Origin: G965247475 sp965247475
Lineage (GTDB): Bacteria; Chloroflexota; UBA11872
Direction: 5' to 3'
Assembly (NCBI GenBank): GCA_965247475.1
Contig: OZ252016.1
Coordinates: 1,054,001-1,118,000 of the forward strand
DNA length: 64,000 bases
Every line of letters begins with the position of its first letter. Position 1 is the stretch's first letter. Positions 26,327-34,670 of this stretch are shown here, in pieces. Below the pieces are notes generated by a model. The model saw nothing but the letters and a program-made list of their open reading frames with translations, had not been told where the DNA came from and did not search any database. A program made the translations under genes and the position numbers.

Positions 26327-26950
26327 CTAGCGATCGCCGAAGATGCGAAACCGGCCGGATCGACTAGGCGCCTCGGCCGCCGCGGTCCCCAGCTCCACGT
26401 TGAGGACGTGTCGGTAGACGGCGCCGCTGGGCACCAGGTCGCTCTCCATGAGCGAGATCGCCGACACGGTGAAGCGCCCCAGCTCGACGAGATCGAACGC
26501 CTCGACACGCCGCGCGATCGCGATCCGGGCCGACGGCGTTGCCTGGCGGTTGATTCGGGCCAGCGTTACGTGTGGGCTGAACGGCCGTTCGGCCACACGA
26601 ATGTGGAGCTGGCGCATCTCGCGCGCGATCGATGATTGCAGGTTCTGGGCGGCCTCCAGGTCACCGGTCACGCCCACCCAAGCGACTCGGGGCTCGCCTC
26701 GACGCGGGAACGTGCCGCCTCCGCCGAAACCTATGTCGAATGGGTAATGACCAACCGCCGCGGCCTCCATCCCCGATTGCACGCTGTCGACGGTATGCGG
26801 CGGCACCTCGCCAAGAAACGCCAGCGTGAGATGCAGGTTGTCGGCCGGCGCCACACGCAGCTCGCGTGCATGGTGTCCAAGATCGCTCGCCTGGTCGGCG
26901 AGCGCCTGCCGGAAATGCGGCGGGATCGAGATGGTGATGAATGCTCGCAT
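26327..26950 (-). CDS. thpR: RNA 2',3'-cyclic phosphodiesterase / 2'-5' RNA ligase family (ThpR)
   Basis: The 207-residue protein has the paired H-x-T-x motifs of the 2H phosphoesterase superfamily: H40-L-T42-L in DNLHLTLAFLGE and H127-V-T129-L in FSPHVTLARI. They lie about 87 residues apart, the usual geometry for ThpR. These enzymes open 2',3'-cyclic phosphates on RNA ends and can catalyse the reverse 2'-5' ligation. The ATG at 26950 gives the family N-terminus (MRAFITISIP). The frame remains open upstream but overlaps the divergent DXS-like gene, so the longer version is rejected. Confidence 0.88.
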   Translation of the reverse strand: MRAFITISIPPHFRQALADQASDLGHHARELRVAPADNLHLTLAFLGEVPPHTVDSVQSGMEAAAVGHYPFDIGFGGGGTFPRRGEPRVAWVGVTGDLEAAQNLQSSIAREMRQLHIRVAERPFSPHVTLARINRQATPSARIAIARRVEAFDLVELGRFTVSAISLMESDLVPSGAVYRHVLNVELGTAAAEAPSRSGRFRIFGDR

Positions 26951-27046
26951 GACGGTCCGAGTATAATCAGGCCGTGAACCTGGGAGCGCGGCTGACAGGC
27001 ACGTGGGGATCGGCCGCGATTCGGCCCGGTCCGCGCTAGCGGCTCC

Positions 27047-28717
27047 ATGGTCGGGCCGACGGAATCCGCACTCGATCAGTCGGCCGCGCCCGGCCGCGAG
27101 ACCGCGCCTACCGATCGCCATCTCGACGAGCTGAGCCGCCGCGTGCGGCGCGAGATTCTCGAGCGCACCGGCGGCAGCGCGGGCGCCTCGCTTGGGGCTG
27201 TCGAGCTAGCCGTGGCCATTCAGGCCGTTGTGCCTGACCCCGGCGCGAACGTGTTCTGGGATCACGCCGACCATGCGTTGCCGCACGCGATTCTCAGTCA
27301 GGGCACGGCGGCCGCGGGACCCGCCGGGGAGGTCGCGGGTCGGGCGCTCTCGGACGCCGTCGGCGCCGGCGTCGTGCGGACGCTGCGCGGCGATCCCACA
27401 CCGGTTGTCGCGGTGATCGACGGCGTCGGGCTCAGCACCGGACTCGCGTTCGAAGCCATCAATCACGCCGGGCATCTGCGGATTCCGCTGGTGCTCGTTC
27501 TGATCGACGGGCAAACAGCCCGTGGACGCGGCGTTGGCGGGATCGCGCGACACCTGACGCGCATCCGCGGACATCCGCGCTACGCGGAGGCCAAGTCGAC
27601 CATCGAGCAGGCCCTGGCACGCATGCCGGCCGGCGAGCAGGCCGTCGAGGTCGCGCGCCGCCTTAAGAACTCGGTGCGCGAACTCCTCCTCCCGACTGAG
27701 ATGTGGGAGGAGCTGCTGGGATTCATGTACCTGGGGCCGGTGGACGGACACACGATATCGGCGCTCCGCGAGATCCTCGGGCTGGCCCTCGGGCTCCGCC
27801 GCCCGGTGGTCGTGCACGTGGCCACCGAGCGAGGGCTGGGCCTCGGCCCCGGCGCGACGACGATATCCGAGCCGAGCGGCCAAGATGGCGGCGCATGGCT
27901 CCGTGCCGCCGTCACCGCGGCGCGCGACGTGGTCGCCGGCGATGAGCACGCGGCGGTCGTCTCGACGACGGTGGCCGGGCGATCGGCGCTCGCGCCGATC
28001 GCGGACATCGCACCCGAACGATTCTTCGACGTGACCGCGGGCGAGTCCCACGCCGTCGCGTTCGCGGCCAGTCTGGCCGCTGGCGGCATGCGGCCGCTTG
28101 TGTTCGTGGACGCGGCCCGCATGGTTGCGGCATTGATCGCCATTGCCGACCGGTGCGCGCATTCGTCGATGCCGGTGACATTGATCGCGCATCACGGTGG
28201 GCACACCGAGGCACCAGCGGCCGCCGATCTGCGCATCGCCGTGGCTATCGACGGGCTCGATGTTCGCGTGCCCGCCATCGAGACCGATGTCGCCGAGCTG
28301 CTGGGCGCGGCGCCGGACACCGGCCGCTGGACGCTGGTGCGACTGCCCGCAACCCGCGGACGGGCCGGACTCACCCTTCCTCCGCGAGCCTCCGACGGGC
28401 ACCGATTCCAGGGCCGGCCGACTTCCGACCGCGCCATCGTCGCACTGGGCCCGGCCGCGGGCGCCGCATTCGACGCGGCGCGCGAAACCGGGGCCACGGC
28501 GATCGGGCTCACCAGTCCGAGCCTGGAACCACTCCTCGCGCAGATAGGCTCCATCAAGCGCTGGCTGCTGGTTCTCGACGCCGAGTGCGGGCCGCTGCTC
28601 GCGAGCGCGTGGCCCGGACGGCTTCACGACTCGACCACGTCGGTCGCCGTGGAGTCGACCGCGTCCCACGACGAGCAGGTGCGTCGCATCGCCGCGGCGG
28701 CGCGATCGATGGCATAG
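27047..28717 (+). CDS. DXS-like transketolase-family protein with degenerate cofactor site
   Basis: The 556-residue protein aligns by eye along most of 1-deoxy-D-xylulose-5-phosphate synthase: SLGAVELAVAI, VFWDHADHALPH (for WDxGHQxYPH), FEAINHAGHLRIPLVLVL, FMYLGPVDGH and AGESHAVAFAASLA. Key residues are lost. The substrate His of GGHLGSNLG is Ser44; the GDG of the thiamine-diphosphate/Mg motif is replaced in VIDGVG (123-128) and the downstream NDN by IDG. The general glutamate E333 is kept. At 556 residues it is also shorter than typical DXS (about 620-640). It may be an inactive paralogue or a diverged enzyme. dxr and ispG, the later steps of the pathway, lie 16-20 kb downstream. Confidence 0.75.
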   Translation: MVGPTESALDQSAAPGRETAPTDRHLDELSRRVRREILERTGGSAGASLGAVELAVAIQAVVPDPGANVFWDHADHALPHAILSQGTAAAGPAGEVAGRALSDAVGAGVVRTLRGDPTPVVAVIDGVGLSTGLAFEAINHAGHLRIPLVLVLIDGQTARGRGVGGIARHLTRIRGHPRYAEAKSTIEQALARMPAGEQAVEVARRLKNSVRELLLPTEMWEELLGFMYLGPVDGHTISALREILGLALGLRRPVVVHVATERGLGLGPGATTISEPSGQDGGAWLRAAVTAARDVVAGDEHAAVVSTTVAGRSALAPIADIAPERFFDVTAGESHAVAFAASLAAGGMRPLVFVDAARMVAALIAIADRCAHSSMPVTLIAHHGGHTEAPAAADLRIAVAIDGLDVRVPAIETDVAELLGAAPDTGRWTLVRLPATRGRAGLTLPPRASDGHRFQGRPTSDRAIVALGPAAGAAFDAARETGATAIGLTSPSLEPLLAQIGSIKRWLLVLDAECGPLLASAWPGRLHDSTTSVAVESTASHDEQVRRIAAAARSMA

Positions 28718-28754
28718 CCCCCGGCGCCGGCCCGTCCAGCCCAAATCCAATCCC

Positions 28755-29657
28755 ATGGTCATCGACGCTCACACGCACGTGGTACCGCCGGAGGTGATAC
28801 GCGATCGCGCCGCGTATCTGGAGGCCGACCTGTGGTTCCGTCGGCTGTACCTCAACGAGCGGCGGCGGCTGGCGACGGCGAGCGATCTGCGCGCGAGCAT
28901 GCGGCGCGCCGGCGTTTCCGCCAGCGTCACCTTCGGATTCGCCTGGCGCGATCCGAGCCTGTGCGTGATGAACAACGACTACGTGCTGGAGGAGGCCGCG
29001 CGACGCCCGGGTGAGCTGCTCCCGTTCTGCGTGGTCGTCCCGAGCGATCTCGAATTCAGCATCGTCGAGATGGAGCGCTGCCGCCGCCGCGGCGCCTTGG
29101 GCGTCGGCGAGCTGTTCCCGGAGGGCCAGCAGTGGGATCTGCGCGACACCGGGGCCGTGCGCACGTTCCTCGACGCAGTGGCCGACATGGGCTTGATTCT
29201 CAACCTCCACGTCAGCGAGCCGGCCGGCCATGTGTACCCCGGGAAGGACTCCACGACGCCAGAGATCATCTGGCCGATCGTGGAGATGGCCGCCGGCGAG
29301 ATTCCGATCGTGCTCTCGCACTGGGGGGGCGGCATCGGGTTCTACGAGCTCATGCCGGAGGTGAACGAGCTCACGCACCGCCTCTATTACGACTCGGCCG
29401 CCAGTCACCTGCTGTATCGACCCGAGGTTTTTGGGCTGATGGCCGAGCTGGCGCCCGGGCGGATTCTGTTCGGCAGCGACTACCCGCTGATCACGCAGTC
29501 ACGCGCGCTCAGCCGCACGCGGGCGGCCGGTCTGAGCGACTCGAATCTGCAGGCGTTGCTGGTCGAGAACGCGCGGCGATTGGGAGTGTGCGCCCGGCCA
29601 GACCAGACGCTGCGCCAGGGCCCGTCGCGTACGCGCGCGGGCGGCGAATCCCGCTAG
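28755..29657 (+). CDS. Amidohydrolase family 2 (TIM-barrel metal-dependent hydrolase)
   Basis: The 300-residue protein starts with MVIDAHTHV, the first metal-binding motif of the amidohydrolase/ACMS-decarboxylase group (PF04909). It continues with LNLHVSEPAGHVYPG (second histidine cluster), IVLSHWGGG, and RILFGSDYPL, whose Asp is the catalytic metal ligand. Relatives hydrolyse lactones or decarboxylate aromatic acids. The DXS-like gene ends 37 bases upstream. The stop TAG (29655-29657) shares the four bases CTAG with the stop of the convergent corrinoid gene. The substrate is not predictable. Confidence 0.82.
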   Translation: MVIDAHTHVVPPEVIRDRAAYLEADLWFRRLYLNERRRLATASDLRASMRRAGVSASVTFGFAWRDPSLCVMNNDYVLEEAARRPGELLPFCVVVPSDLEFSIVEMERCRRRGALGVGELFPEGQQWDLRDTGAVRTFLDAVADMGLILNLHVSEPAGHVYPGKDSTTPEIIWPIVEMAAGEIPIVLSHWGGGIGFYELMPEVNELTHRLYYDSAASHLLYRPEVFGLMAELAPGRILFGSDYPLITQSRALSRTRAAGLSDSNLQALLVENARRLGVCARPDQTLRQGPSRTRAGGESR

Positions 29658-30529
29658 CCGGCGCGCGCCGCCTCGCGGTCGATCTCGGCGATCAAGCGAT
29701 CGATGTGGCTCGAATCGTACCCCTGCGAGCGCGCATCCTCGGCAAGCTGGCGGGACTGGGCCAGGCCCGACGTGTGCCCGTCGGCGCCCGGCTCTTCGCG
29801 GACCGCGACCTGGAGCGCGTCACGAGCCTCCAGGAAGAGGCTCCGGCCGGCTTCCTCGGGCGTCTCCTCCGCACCACCGACCCCGAGCAGGCGCTTCGTG
29901 AGCGCGACGGCGGAGGCCGCATCGGCCGCGTACCCATCGGCGCCGATCTCGTCGGCGTAGCGCTGCGTCACGGGTGCTCCACCGATGATGCAGCTGACCT
30001 TCTCGCGCAGGCCGGCGGCCTCGACCGCCTCGATCGTGTTGCGCATGTTGGTCATGGTGGTGGTGAGCAGGGCCGACATTCCGACAACGTTCGAGCCTTC
30101 GTCCGTGGCTCTCTGAACGTACTCGTCCGGGTGTGTGTCGATCCCCGTGTCGTGGACATCGAACCCGGCCCCTTCGAGCATCATGGCCACCAGGTTCTTG
30201 CCGATGTCGTGAAGGTCGCCGCGCACCGTACCGATCACGACGGTTCCGACCGGTTCCACGCCGGACTCCGCCAGCAGCGGTCGGAGGATCGCCATCCCGC
30301 CCTTCATGGCGCGGGCCGAGATCAGCACCTCCGGGACGTAGTACTGGTTCGTTCGGAAGAGCTCGCCGACGACGTCCATACCCGGAATCATCCCGTCGTT
30401 GATGATCGCGCCGGGATCGACGTCCGCCTCCAGTGACGCGTTGACGAGTTCGATGACCTTGGGTGCGTCGCCCTTGATGATCGAATCCCCAAGCTCTTTG
30501 AATGTTTCCTCGACGTTCAGGTCGCCCAT
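29654..30529 (-). CDS. Cobalamin-binding (corrinoid) protein of methyltransfer systems
   Basis: The 291-residue product has the two domains of MtaC/MtbC-type corrinoid proteins. One is a helical cap (about 1-90, with PGMDVVGELFRTNQYYVPEVL). The other is a Rossmann-like B12 domain with D105-L-H107-D-I-G110, the histidine that coordinates cobalt, then GADGYAADAASAVALTK. It carries methyl groups from a substrate-specific methyltransferase to an acceptor such as tetrahydrofolate. A polar C-terminal extension of about 60 residues is extra. No methyltransferase gene adjoins it, but a folate one-carbon operon lies at 59-64 kb. The ATG at 30529 has AGAGGGG upstream; a longer frame to 31159 is shadow coding of rdgB. 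Confidence 0.88.
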   Translation of the reverse strand: MGDLNVEETFKELGDSIIKGDAPKVIELVNASLEADVDPGAIINDGMIPGMDVVGELFRTNQYYVPEVLISARAMKGGMAILRPLLAESGVEPVGTVVIGTVRGDLHDIGKNLVAMMLEGAGFDVHDTGIDTHPDEYVQRATDEGSNVVGMSALLTTTMTNMRNTIEAVEAAGLREKVSCIIGGAPVTQRYADEIGADGYAADAASAVALTKRLLGVGGAEETPEEAGRSLFLEARDALQVAVREEPGADGHTSGLAQSRQLAEDARSQGYDSSHIDRLIAEIDREAARAG

Positions 30530-30759
30530 TACCCCTCTCCGCTCAGTGGGGCCGTGCTCGCCGACAGGGGGCGAGACATGCACGATCCGGCCGCGCCCCA
30601 ATCCCGAGACCGAGTCGCATGCTTGAGCGGCACCGTAGGTTAGCAGGGCGCCGGACCGCTCCGCAGCGCCGCGAACGATCGCGGCCCGCATATGCGAGCC
30701 GTGCGCGCACGGCGATGGCATTCTGTCGAACCAGCGCCGTTCCAGCGGGGGCCGCGCGC

Positions 30760-31404
30760 GTGTGCCTGACACAGGAGCCTTCCCAACTGCTCCGAGTCTT
30801 GATCGCCAGCACGAACCCCGGCAAGGTTGCCGAGTACCGGGCGCTCTTCGACGGCGCCGCGGTCGGCGTCTGCTCCGCCGCCGACGTGGGCGCCCTTCCC
30901 CCCGTGAACGAATCTGGTGCGACCTACGCCGAGAACGCGCGCGCCAAGGCTTGCGCATGGGCCGCGGCGTGGGGCGGCTGGGCGCTGGCCGACGACTCGG
31001 GCCTGGAAGTCGCCGCGCTGGCGGGACGGCCCGGGATTCATTCGAGTCGAGTCGCGGGACCGAGTGCGGCCGATATCGATCGCAATGCCTGGCTGCTGGC
31101 CGAGCTGGGGCGGGCGCCGGATGCGGACCGCACGGCAGTGTTCCGGTGCGCGATCGCAATTGCCGGACCTGACGGGCGGGTCGAATTCGAAGTCGAGGCC
31201 GCGTGTCGCGGCCAGATCATCGATCGGCCCCGCGGCGCCGCCGGATTTGGCTACGACCCCCACTTCCTGCTCGCCGGCATCGGCCGCACCATGGCCGAGC
31301 TCGATCCGGCCGCGAAGAACGCCCTCAGCCACCGGGGCATTGGCGCGCGCGCGGCCTGCCGATATCTGGAGCGCGTCGGTCGATCGGTGCGCATCCGCAC
31401 CTAG
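30760..31404 (+). CDS. rdgB: XTP/dITP diphosphatase (RdgB/HAM1)
   Basis: The 214-residue protein has the complete HAM1 pattern: IASTNPGKVAEYRALF (nucleotide-binding), ESGATYAENARAKA, ADDSGLEVAALAGRPGI, FGYDPHFLL and the late AKNALSHRG. It hydrolyses deaminated purine triphosphates (ITP, dITP, XTP), keeping them out of DNA and RNA. The start is uncertain: GTG at 30760 places the family core about 12 residues from the N-terminus, while ATG at 30715 would add 15 residues. No strong ribosome-binding site decides between them. It is divergent from the corrinoid gene with about 230 bases between. Confidence 0.9.
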   Translation: MCLTQEPSQLLRVLIASTNPGKVAEYRALFDGAAVGVCSAADVGALPPVNESGATYAENARAKACAWAAAWGGWALADDSGLEVAALAGRPGIHSSRVAGPSAADIDRNAWLLAELGRAPDADRTAVFRCAIAIAGPDGRVEFEVEAACRGQIIDRPRGAAGFGYDPHFLLAGIGRTMAELDPAAKNALSHRGIGARAACRYLERVGRSVRIRT

Positions 31405-31423
31405 GGGGCCAGCCGGAGACGCG

Positions 31424-31467
31424 CCCCTTCCGACCCGCCATGGGCGCCCACAAGGAGCGCCCCTACC
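31424..31467. repeat. Dispersed 44-bp repeat, copy 1
   Basis: This non-coding stretch between rdgB and the first SDR gene matches 59401-59444 at 42 of 44 bases, differing only at 31428 and 31455. It contains GGGCGCCC and a second inverted partner GCGCCCCTACC separated by an A/G-rich loop, so it can fold. Both copies lie in intergenic DNA just after a gene end. Confidence 0.8.
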
Positions 31468-31569
31468 GCCAGGTGGCCCGCCCCTCGCGGGGCGGTCGTG
31501 ACACGCGGGAAGCCCGAGGCGATCTGATACGCTCGGCGCCCTGACCACACCCCGACCCAAACTCCAGTG

Positions 31570-32316
31570 ATGCTGCCCGGCCGCGTCGCCCTGGTGACCG
31601 GCGCCGCCTCAGGGCTCGGGCGCGCGATCGCCATCCGGCTGGCCGCCGAAGGCGCGCGTGTTGGGCTCGCCGATATCAACCATGCCGGCGCGCAAGCGAC
31701 CGCGCAGGCGATCGAGGCATCCAACGGCGAGGCGCTCGCGCTCCGGACCGACGTCACGAGCTGGGACGATGTCCAGGCCGCCGTGCGGGCGGTGCTCGAG
31801 CGGTGGGGCCAGCTCGACGTCATGGTCAACAACGCGGGGGTGAACGTGAAGGAACCCCTGCTCGAAATGACGGAGTCCGGCTTCGATCAGACGCTGGACG
31901 TGAACCTCACCGGCGTCTTCTACGGCCTGCGAGCCGCGGTGGTTCCGATGAAGGCGGCTCGTTCGGGCTGCATCATCAACATGTCCTCGATGCGGGAGGA
32001 GAGCGCACGGGAAGGGTCGCTCGCGTACGGCGCCTCGAAGGGCGGTGTGCGCATGCTGACACGAGCGGCGGCGGTCGAGCTGGGAGCTCACCGGATTCGC
32101 GTCTGCGCGCTGGGCCCCGGGTTCACCCAGACCCCGCTGCTGGCTGCGCTCTATCAGGACCCGGAGGCGCGCCAGCACCTGCTCTCGCGCATCCCGTTGG
32201 GCCGGTTCGGCAACGCCGAGGAGATGGCCGCCGCCGCCGCGTTTCTGGCCTCGGATGACGCCAGCTACGTGACCGGTACGACGTTGATAGCGGACGGCGG
32301 AGAGCTCACGCACTGA
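31570..32316 (+). CDS. Short-chain dehydrogenase/reductase (SDR)
   Basis: The 248-residue classical SDR has the cofactor motif TGAASGLG (10-17), NNAG at 87-90, and the catalytic S140-Y153-x3-K157. These enzymes oxidise or reduce alcohol/ketone groups with NAD(P)(H). An acidic residue at the end of the second strand (ADIN) hints at NAD preference; that is inference. ATG 31570 is used; a GTG three bases earlier is equally possible and no ribosome-binding site is evident. The stop overlaps the start of a second SDR (TGATG), so the two are translationally coupled. The substrate is unknown. Confidence 0.85.
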   Translation: MLPGRVALVTGAASGLGRAIAIRLAAEGARVGLADINHAGAQATAQAIEASNGEALALRTDVTSWDDVQAAVRAVLERWGQLDVMVNNAGVNVKEPLLEMTESGFDQTLDVNLTGVFYGLRAAVVPMKAARSGCIINMSSMREESAREGSLAYGASKGGVRMLTRAAAVELGAHRIRVCALGPGFTQTPLLAALYQDPEARQHLLSRIPLGRFGNAEEMAAAAAFLASDDASYVTGTTLIADGGELTH

Positions 32317-33077
32317 TGGCGCGAGTCGCGATCGTCACGGGCGCCGCACATGGAATCGGGCGCGCCTGCGCCAGACGCCTCGGCCGCGACGGGTACCACG
32401 TGGTCGCGACCGATGTAGACCGGCCGGCGCTGGACGCCATGGCGCGGGACCTCGCGGCCGGCGGCCACTCGGTCGAGCCGCACGAGCTCGACGTCGCCGA
32501 CGTGCCGGCGGACCGCGCCCTGGTCGAGGCGACGGTGGCTCGTCACGGGCGGATCGACGCGCTGGTCAACAACGCGGGCTACACGGAGCGTGTCTATCTC
32601 GACGAGCTGACGCCCGAGCGCTGGCAGCGAATGCTGGGCGTGCTCGTGCGAGGCCCCACGTTCCTGGCGCAGGCCGTGACACGGCACATGGTGGAACGTG
32701 GAGAAGGCGGCGCCATCGTGAATGTGACCTCGATCAGAGCCGAGACCGCCGAACCCGGGCAGGTCCACTACTGCGCGGCCAAGGGGGCGCTCCGAACCCT
32801 CACCCGCGTGATGGCGCTTGAGCTCGGTCCCGCGGGCATTCGTGTCAACTGCGTGGGGCCCGGGCTCACCCGGACGCGCATGACGGAGGACGTTCGCAGC
32901 GACCCGCAAGCGCTCACGCGGCGCAAGGCGCGCGTCCCGCTGACACGCTACGCCGAGCCGGAGGAGATCGCCGGATGCGTGGCGTTTCTGCTGTCGGACC
33001 AGGCCTCGTTCATCACCGGCGCTACCCTCTACGTGGATGGAGGATTCCTGGCCGGGTCGCCCTGGAACGCGGGCTGA
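32316..33077 (+). CDS. Short-chain dehydrogenase/reductase (SDR), second of a pair
   Basis: A 253-residue classical SDR with TGAAHGIG (8-15), NNAG at 85-88 and catalytic S139-Y152-x3-K156; VDGG near the end matches the family C-terminus. It starts within the stop codon of the preceding SDR (TGATG), so the pair probably acts on one pathway or on successive steps. rsmA follows after 45 bases and may be read from the same transcript. The similarity between the two SDRs is moderate, so they look like paralogues of different specificity rather than a fresh duplication. Confidence 0.85.
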   Translation: MARVAIVTGAAHGIGRACARRLGRDGYHVVATDVDRPALDAMARDLAAGGHSVEPHELDVADVPADRALVEATVARHGRIDALVNNAGYTERVYLDELTPERWQRMLGVLVRGPTFLAQAVTRHMVERGEGGAIVNVTSIRAETAEPGQVHYCAAKGALRTLTRVMALELGPAGIRVNCVGPGLTRTRMTEDVRSDPQALTRRKARVPLTRYAEPEEIAGCVAFLLSDQASFITGATLYVDGGFLAGSPWNAG

Positions 33078-33122
33078 CTCAGACCTGAGCGCCGCCCATC
33101 GCACCGGTGAGATACTCAAAAT

Positions 33123-33956
33123 ATGACCGCTCCGCGCCCCAGGCCCTTCCGCCCTTCGCGTTTTCGGGGCCAGAACTTTCTGGTTGACCGCACGGTCCTG
33201 CGACGGATCGTCCACGCCGCCCGGCTGCCGCCGTGCGCGAGCGTGATCGAGATCGGCGCGGGCACCGGCCGTCTGACCGGCGTGCTGATCGAGCAGGGAT
33301 ACCGCGTGACCGCGGTGGAGGTCGAGCCCGTGCTGTCCGACCGGCTGACGGTAAAATTCGGCGACCGCGACGACGTGACGGTGCTCAACGCCGATGCGCG
33401 CACGCTCGCGCTCGGCACGCTCGTGGATGGTCCCCACCATGTGGTCGCGAACTTGCCGTACAGCGTCGGGACACGGCTCGTCGTCGACTGGCTCGAGTCG
33501 GACGATCCGCCGATCAGCCTGACGGTGCTGTTGCAGCGAGAAGTCGCGCGGCGAATGGTGGCCGCGCCCGGTCGGATGGCGTTGCTCTCGGTGATCGTGC
33601 AGTCGCATGCGGAGGCGGAGGTTCTCTTCGATGTCGCCCCACGCGCATTCCGGCCACCGCCGAAAGTCGACTCGACGCTCATACGCATCCTGCCCCGGAA
33701 CCTGAGCGCCGCCGCGCGCGGGCGGGCGTCGCGCCGCATCGGACTTGCTCGCCATGGGTTCGCGCAGGCGCGCAAGAAGCTGCGCAACTCCCTGGCCGCC
33801 GGCCTGGGGATCGACGAGCTCACCGCCGGCGATTTGCTGGACGCGGCCGGCGTTGATCCGGCCAGGCGGCCGGCCACCCTCACCCTGGCCGAATGGGACG
33901 CGTTGGCCGACGCGTTTGACCTGGAGGCGTCCCATGCGATCGCGTCGCGCCGGTAG
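33123..33956 (+). CDS. rsmA: 16S rRNA (adenine1518/1519-N6)-dimethyltransferase
   Basis: The 277-residue protein begins with the family landmark RGQNFLVD, then the SAM-binding VIEIGAGTGRLTGVL, ADART, and the catalytic motif IV N110-L-P-Y113 that positions the target adenine, followed by FRPPPKVDS. It dimethylates two adjacent adenines in helix 45 of 16S rRNA late in small-subunit assembly (KsgA). The C-terminal domain of about 75 residues is present. pth lies 63 bases downstream and mfd overlaps that, so this looks like a housekeeping run of RNA and DNA maintenance genes. Confidence 0.93.
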   Translation: MTAPRPRPFRPSRFRGQNFLVDRTVLRRIVHAARLPPCASVIEIGAGTGRLTGVLIEQGYRVTAVEVEPVLSDRLTVKFGDRDDVTVLNADARTLALGTLVDGPHHVVANLPYSVGTRLVVDWLESDDPPISLTVLLQREVARRMVAAPGRMALLSVIVQSHAEAEVLFDVAPRAFRPPPKVDSTLIRILPRNLSAAARGRASRRIGLARHGFAQARKKLRNSLAAGLGIDELTAGDLLDAAGVDPARRPATLTLAEWDALADAFDLEASHAIASRR

Positions 33957-34019
33957 CGGCGTCCCGGGAACCGCGCAGCCTCACGCCGCCGCGCCCGAGC
34001 GTCGGAGCACGGACCTACG

Positions 34020-34670
34020 ATGAGCCGTTGGGGGGCCCGGTGGCGCCGGTGGGCTGCGCGGGGCGGCCGCGGCAGGCCGGAACGATTGGTGGTCGGGCTG
34101 GGCAACCCGGGAAAACGCTATCGCCGAACTAGACATAACGTCGGATTCGACGCGGCCGATGAGATCGCGAAGGCGGGCGGTGGATGGCGGTCGGCCGCCT
34201 ATCGAGCCGAGGAGTGGCTCGACGAACTCGAAGGACGGACGCTGGCCGTCATCAAGCCGCAGACGTTCGTGAATGCATCCGGCGAGGCGGTTGCCGCGTC
34301 ACTCCGACGGTTCGAGGTTGGTCCAGATCGGCTCATCGTCATCCACGACGACATCGACCTCGCGTCCGGGCGCCTGCGGATTCGATCCGGCGGCTCGTCG
34401 GGCGGACACTTGGGCGTGCGCTCGGTAAGCGAAGCCGTCGGCACTGACGCCTTTGCCCGGATCAGAATCGGCGTCGGCCGCCCGCCCGCCGGAGTCGACC
34501 CGGCGGACTATGTGCTTGACTCATTTCCGAGTCACGAGCGGCAACGCATTGACGCCGCCATCGAGCGCGCGGCCGCGGCCGTACATGCGCTGCTCCACGA
34601 CGATATCGATGCAGTGATGCAGGAGTTCAACAGTCGCGATGCACCTGGCCGGCATCCTTCGCGCGCTTGA
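34020..34670 (+). CDS. pth: Peptidyl-tRNA hydrolase
   Basis: The 216-residue enzyme releases peptides from peptidyl-tRNA that has dropped off ribosomes. It shows VVGLGNPG, the catalytic His39 in RHNVGF, KPQTFVNASG, and VIHDDIDLASG with the partner aspartate. A basic extension of about 20 residues (rich in Arg and Trp) precedes the conserved core. TFVNASG replaces the more usual TFMNLSG. Its last 32 bases overlap the start of mfd, in a different frame, which implies translational coupling. The ATG at 34020 is the only good start. Confidence 0.93.
   Translation: MSRWGARWRRWAARGGRGRPERLVVGLGNPGKRYRRTRHNVGFDAADEIAKAGGGWRSAAYRAEEWLDELEGRTLAVIKPQTFVNASGEAVAASLRRFEVGPDRLIVIHDDIDLASGRLRIRSGGSSGGHLGVRSVSEAVGTDAFARIRIGVGRPPAGVDPADYVLDSFPSHERQRIDAAIERAAAAVHALLHDDIDAVMQEFNSRDAPGRHPSRA

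Noticed and set aside
26962..26967. Perfect TATAAT between thpR and the DXS-like gene
   Set aside because: No -35 element at 16-18 bases on the plus strand (GAATGC lies there), so it is not called as a promoter, though it may act as one with a different sigma factor.
32265..33935. A 556-codon minus-strand frame opposite the second SDR and rsmA
   Set aside because: Low-complexity Arg/Gly/His composition, and both sense genes have full motif sets.
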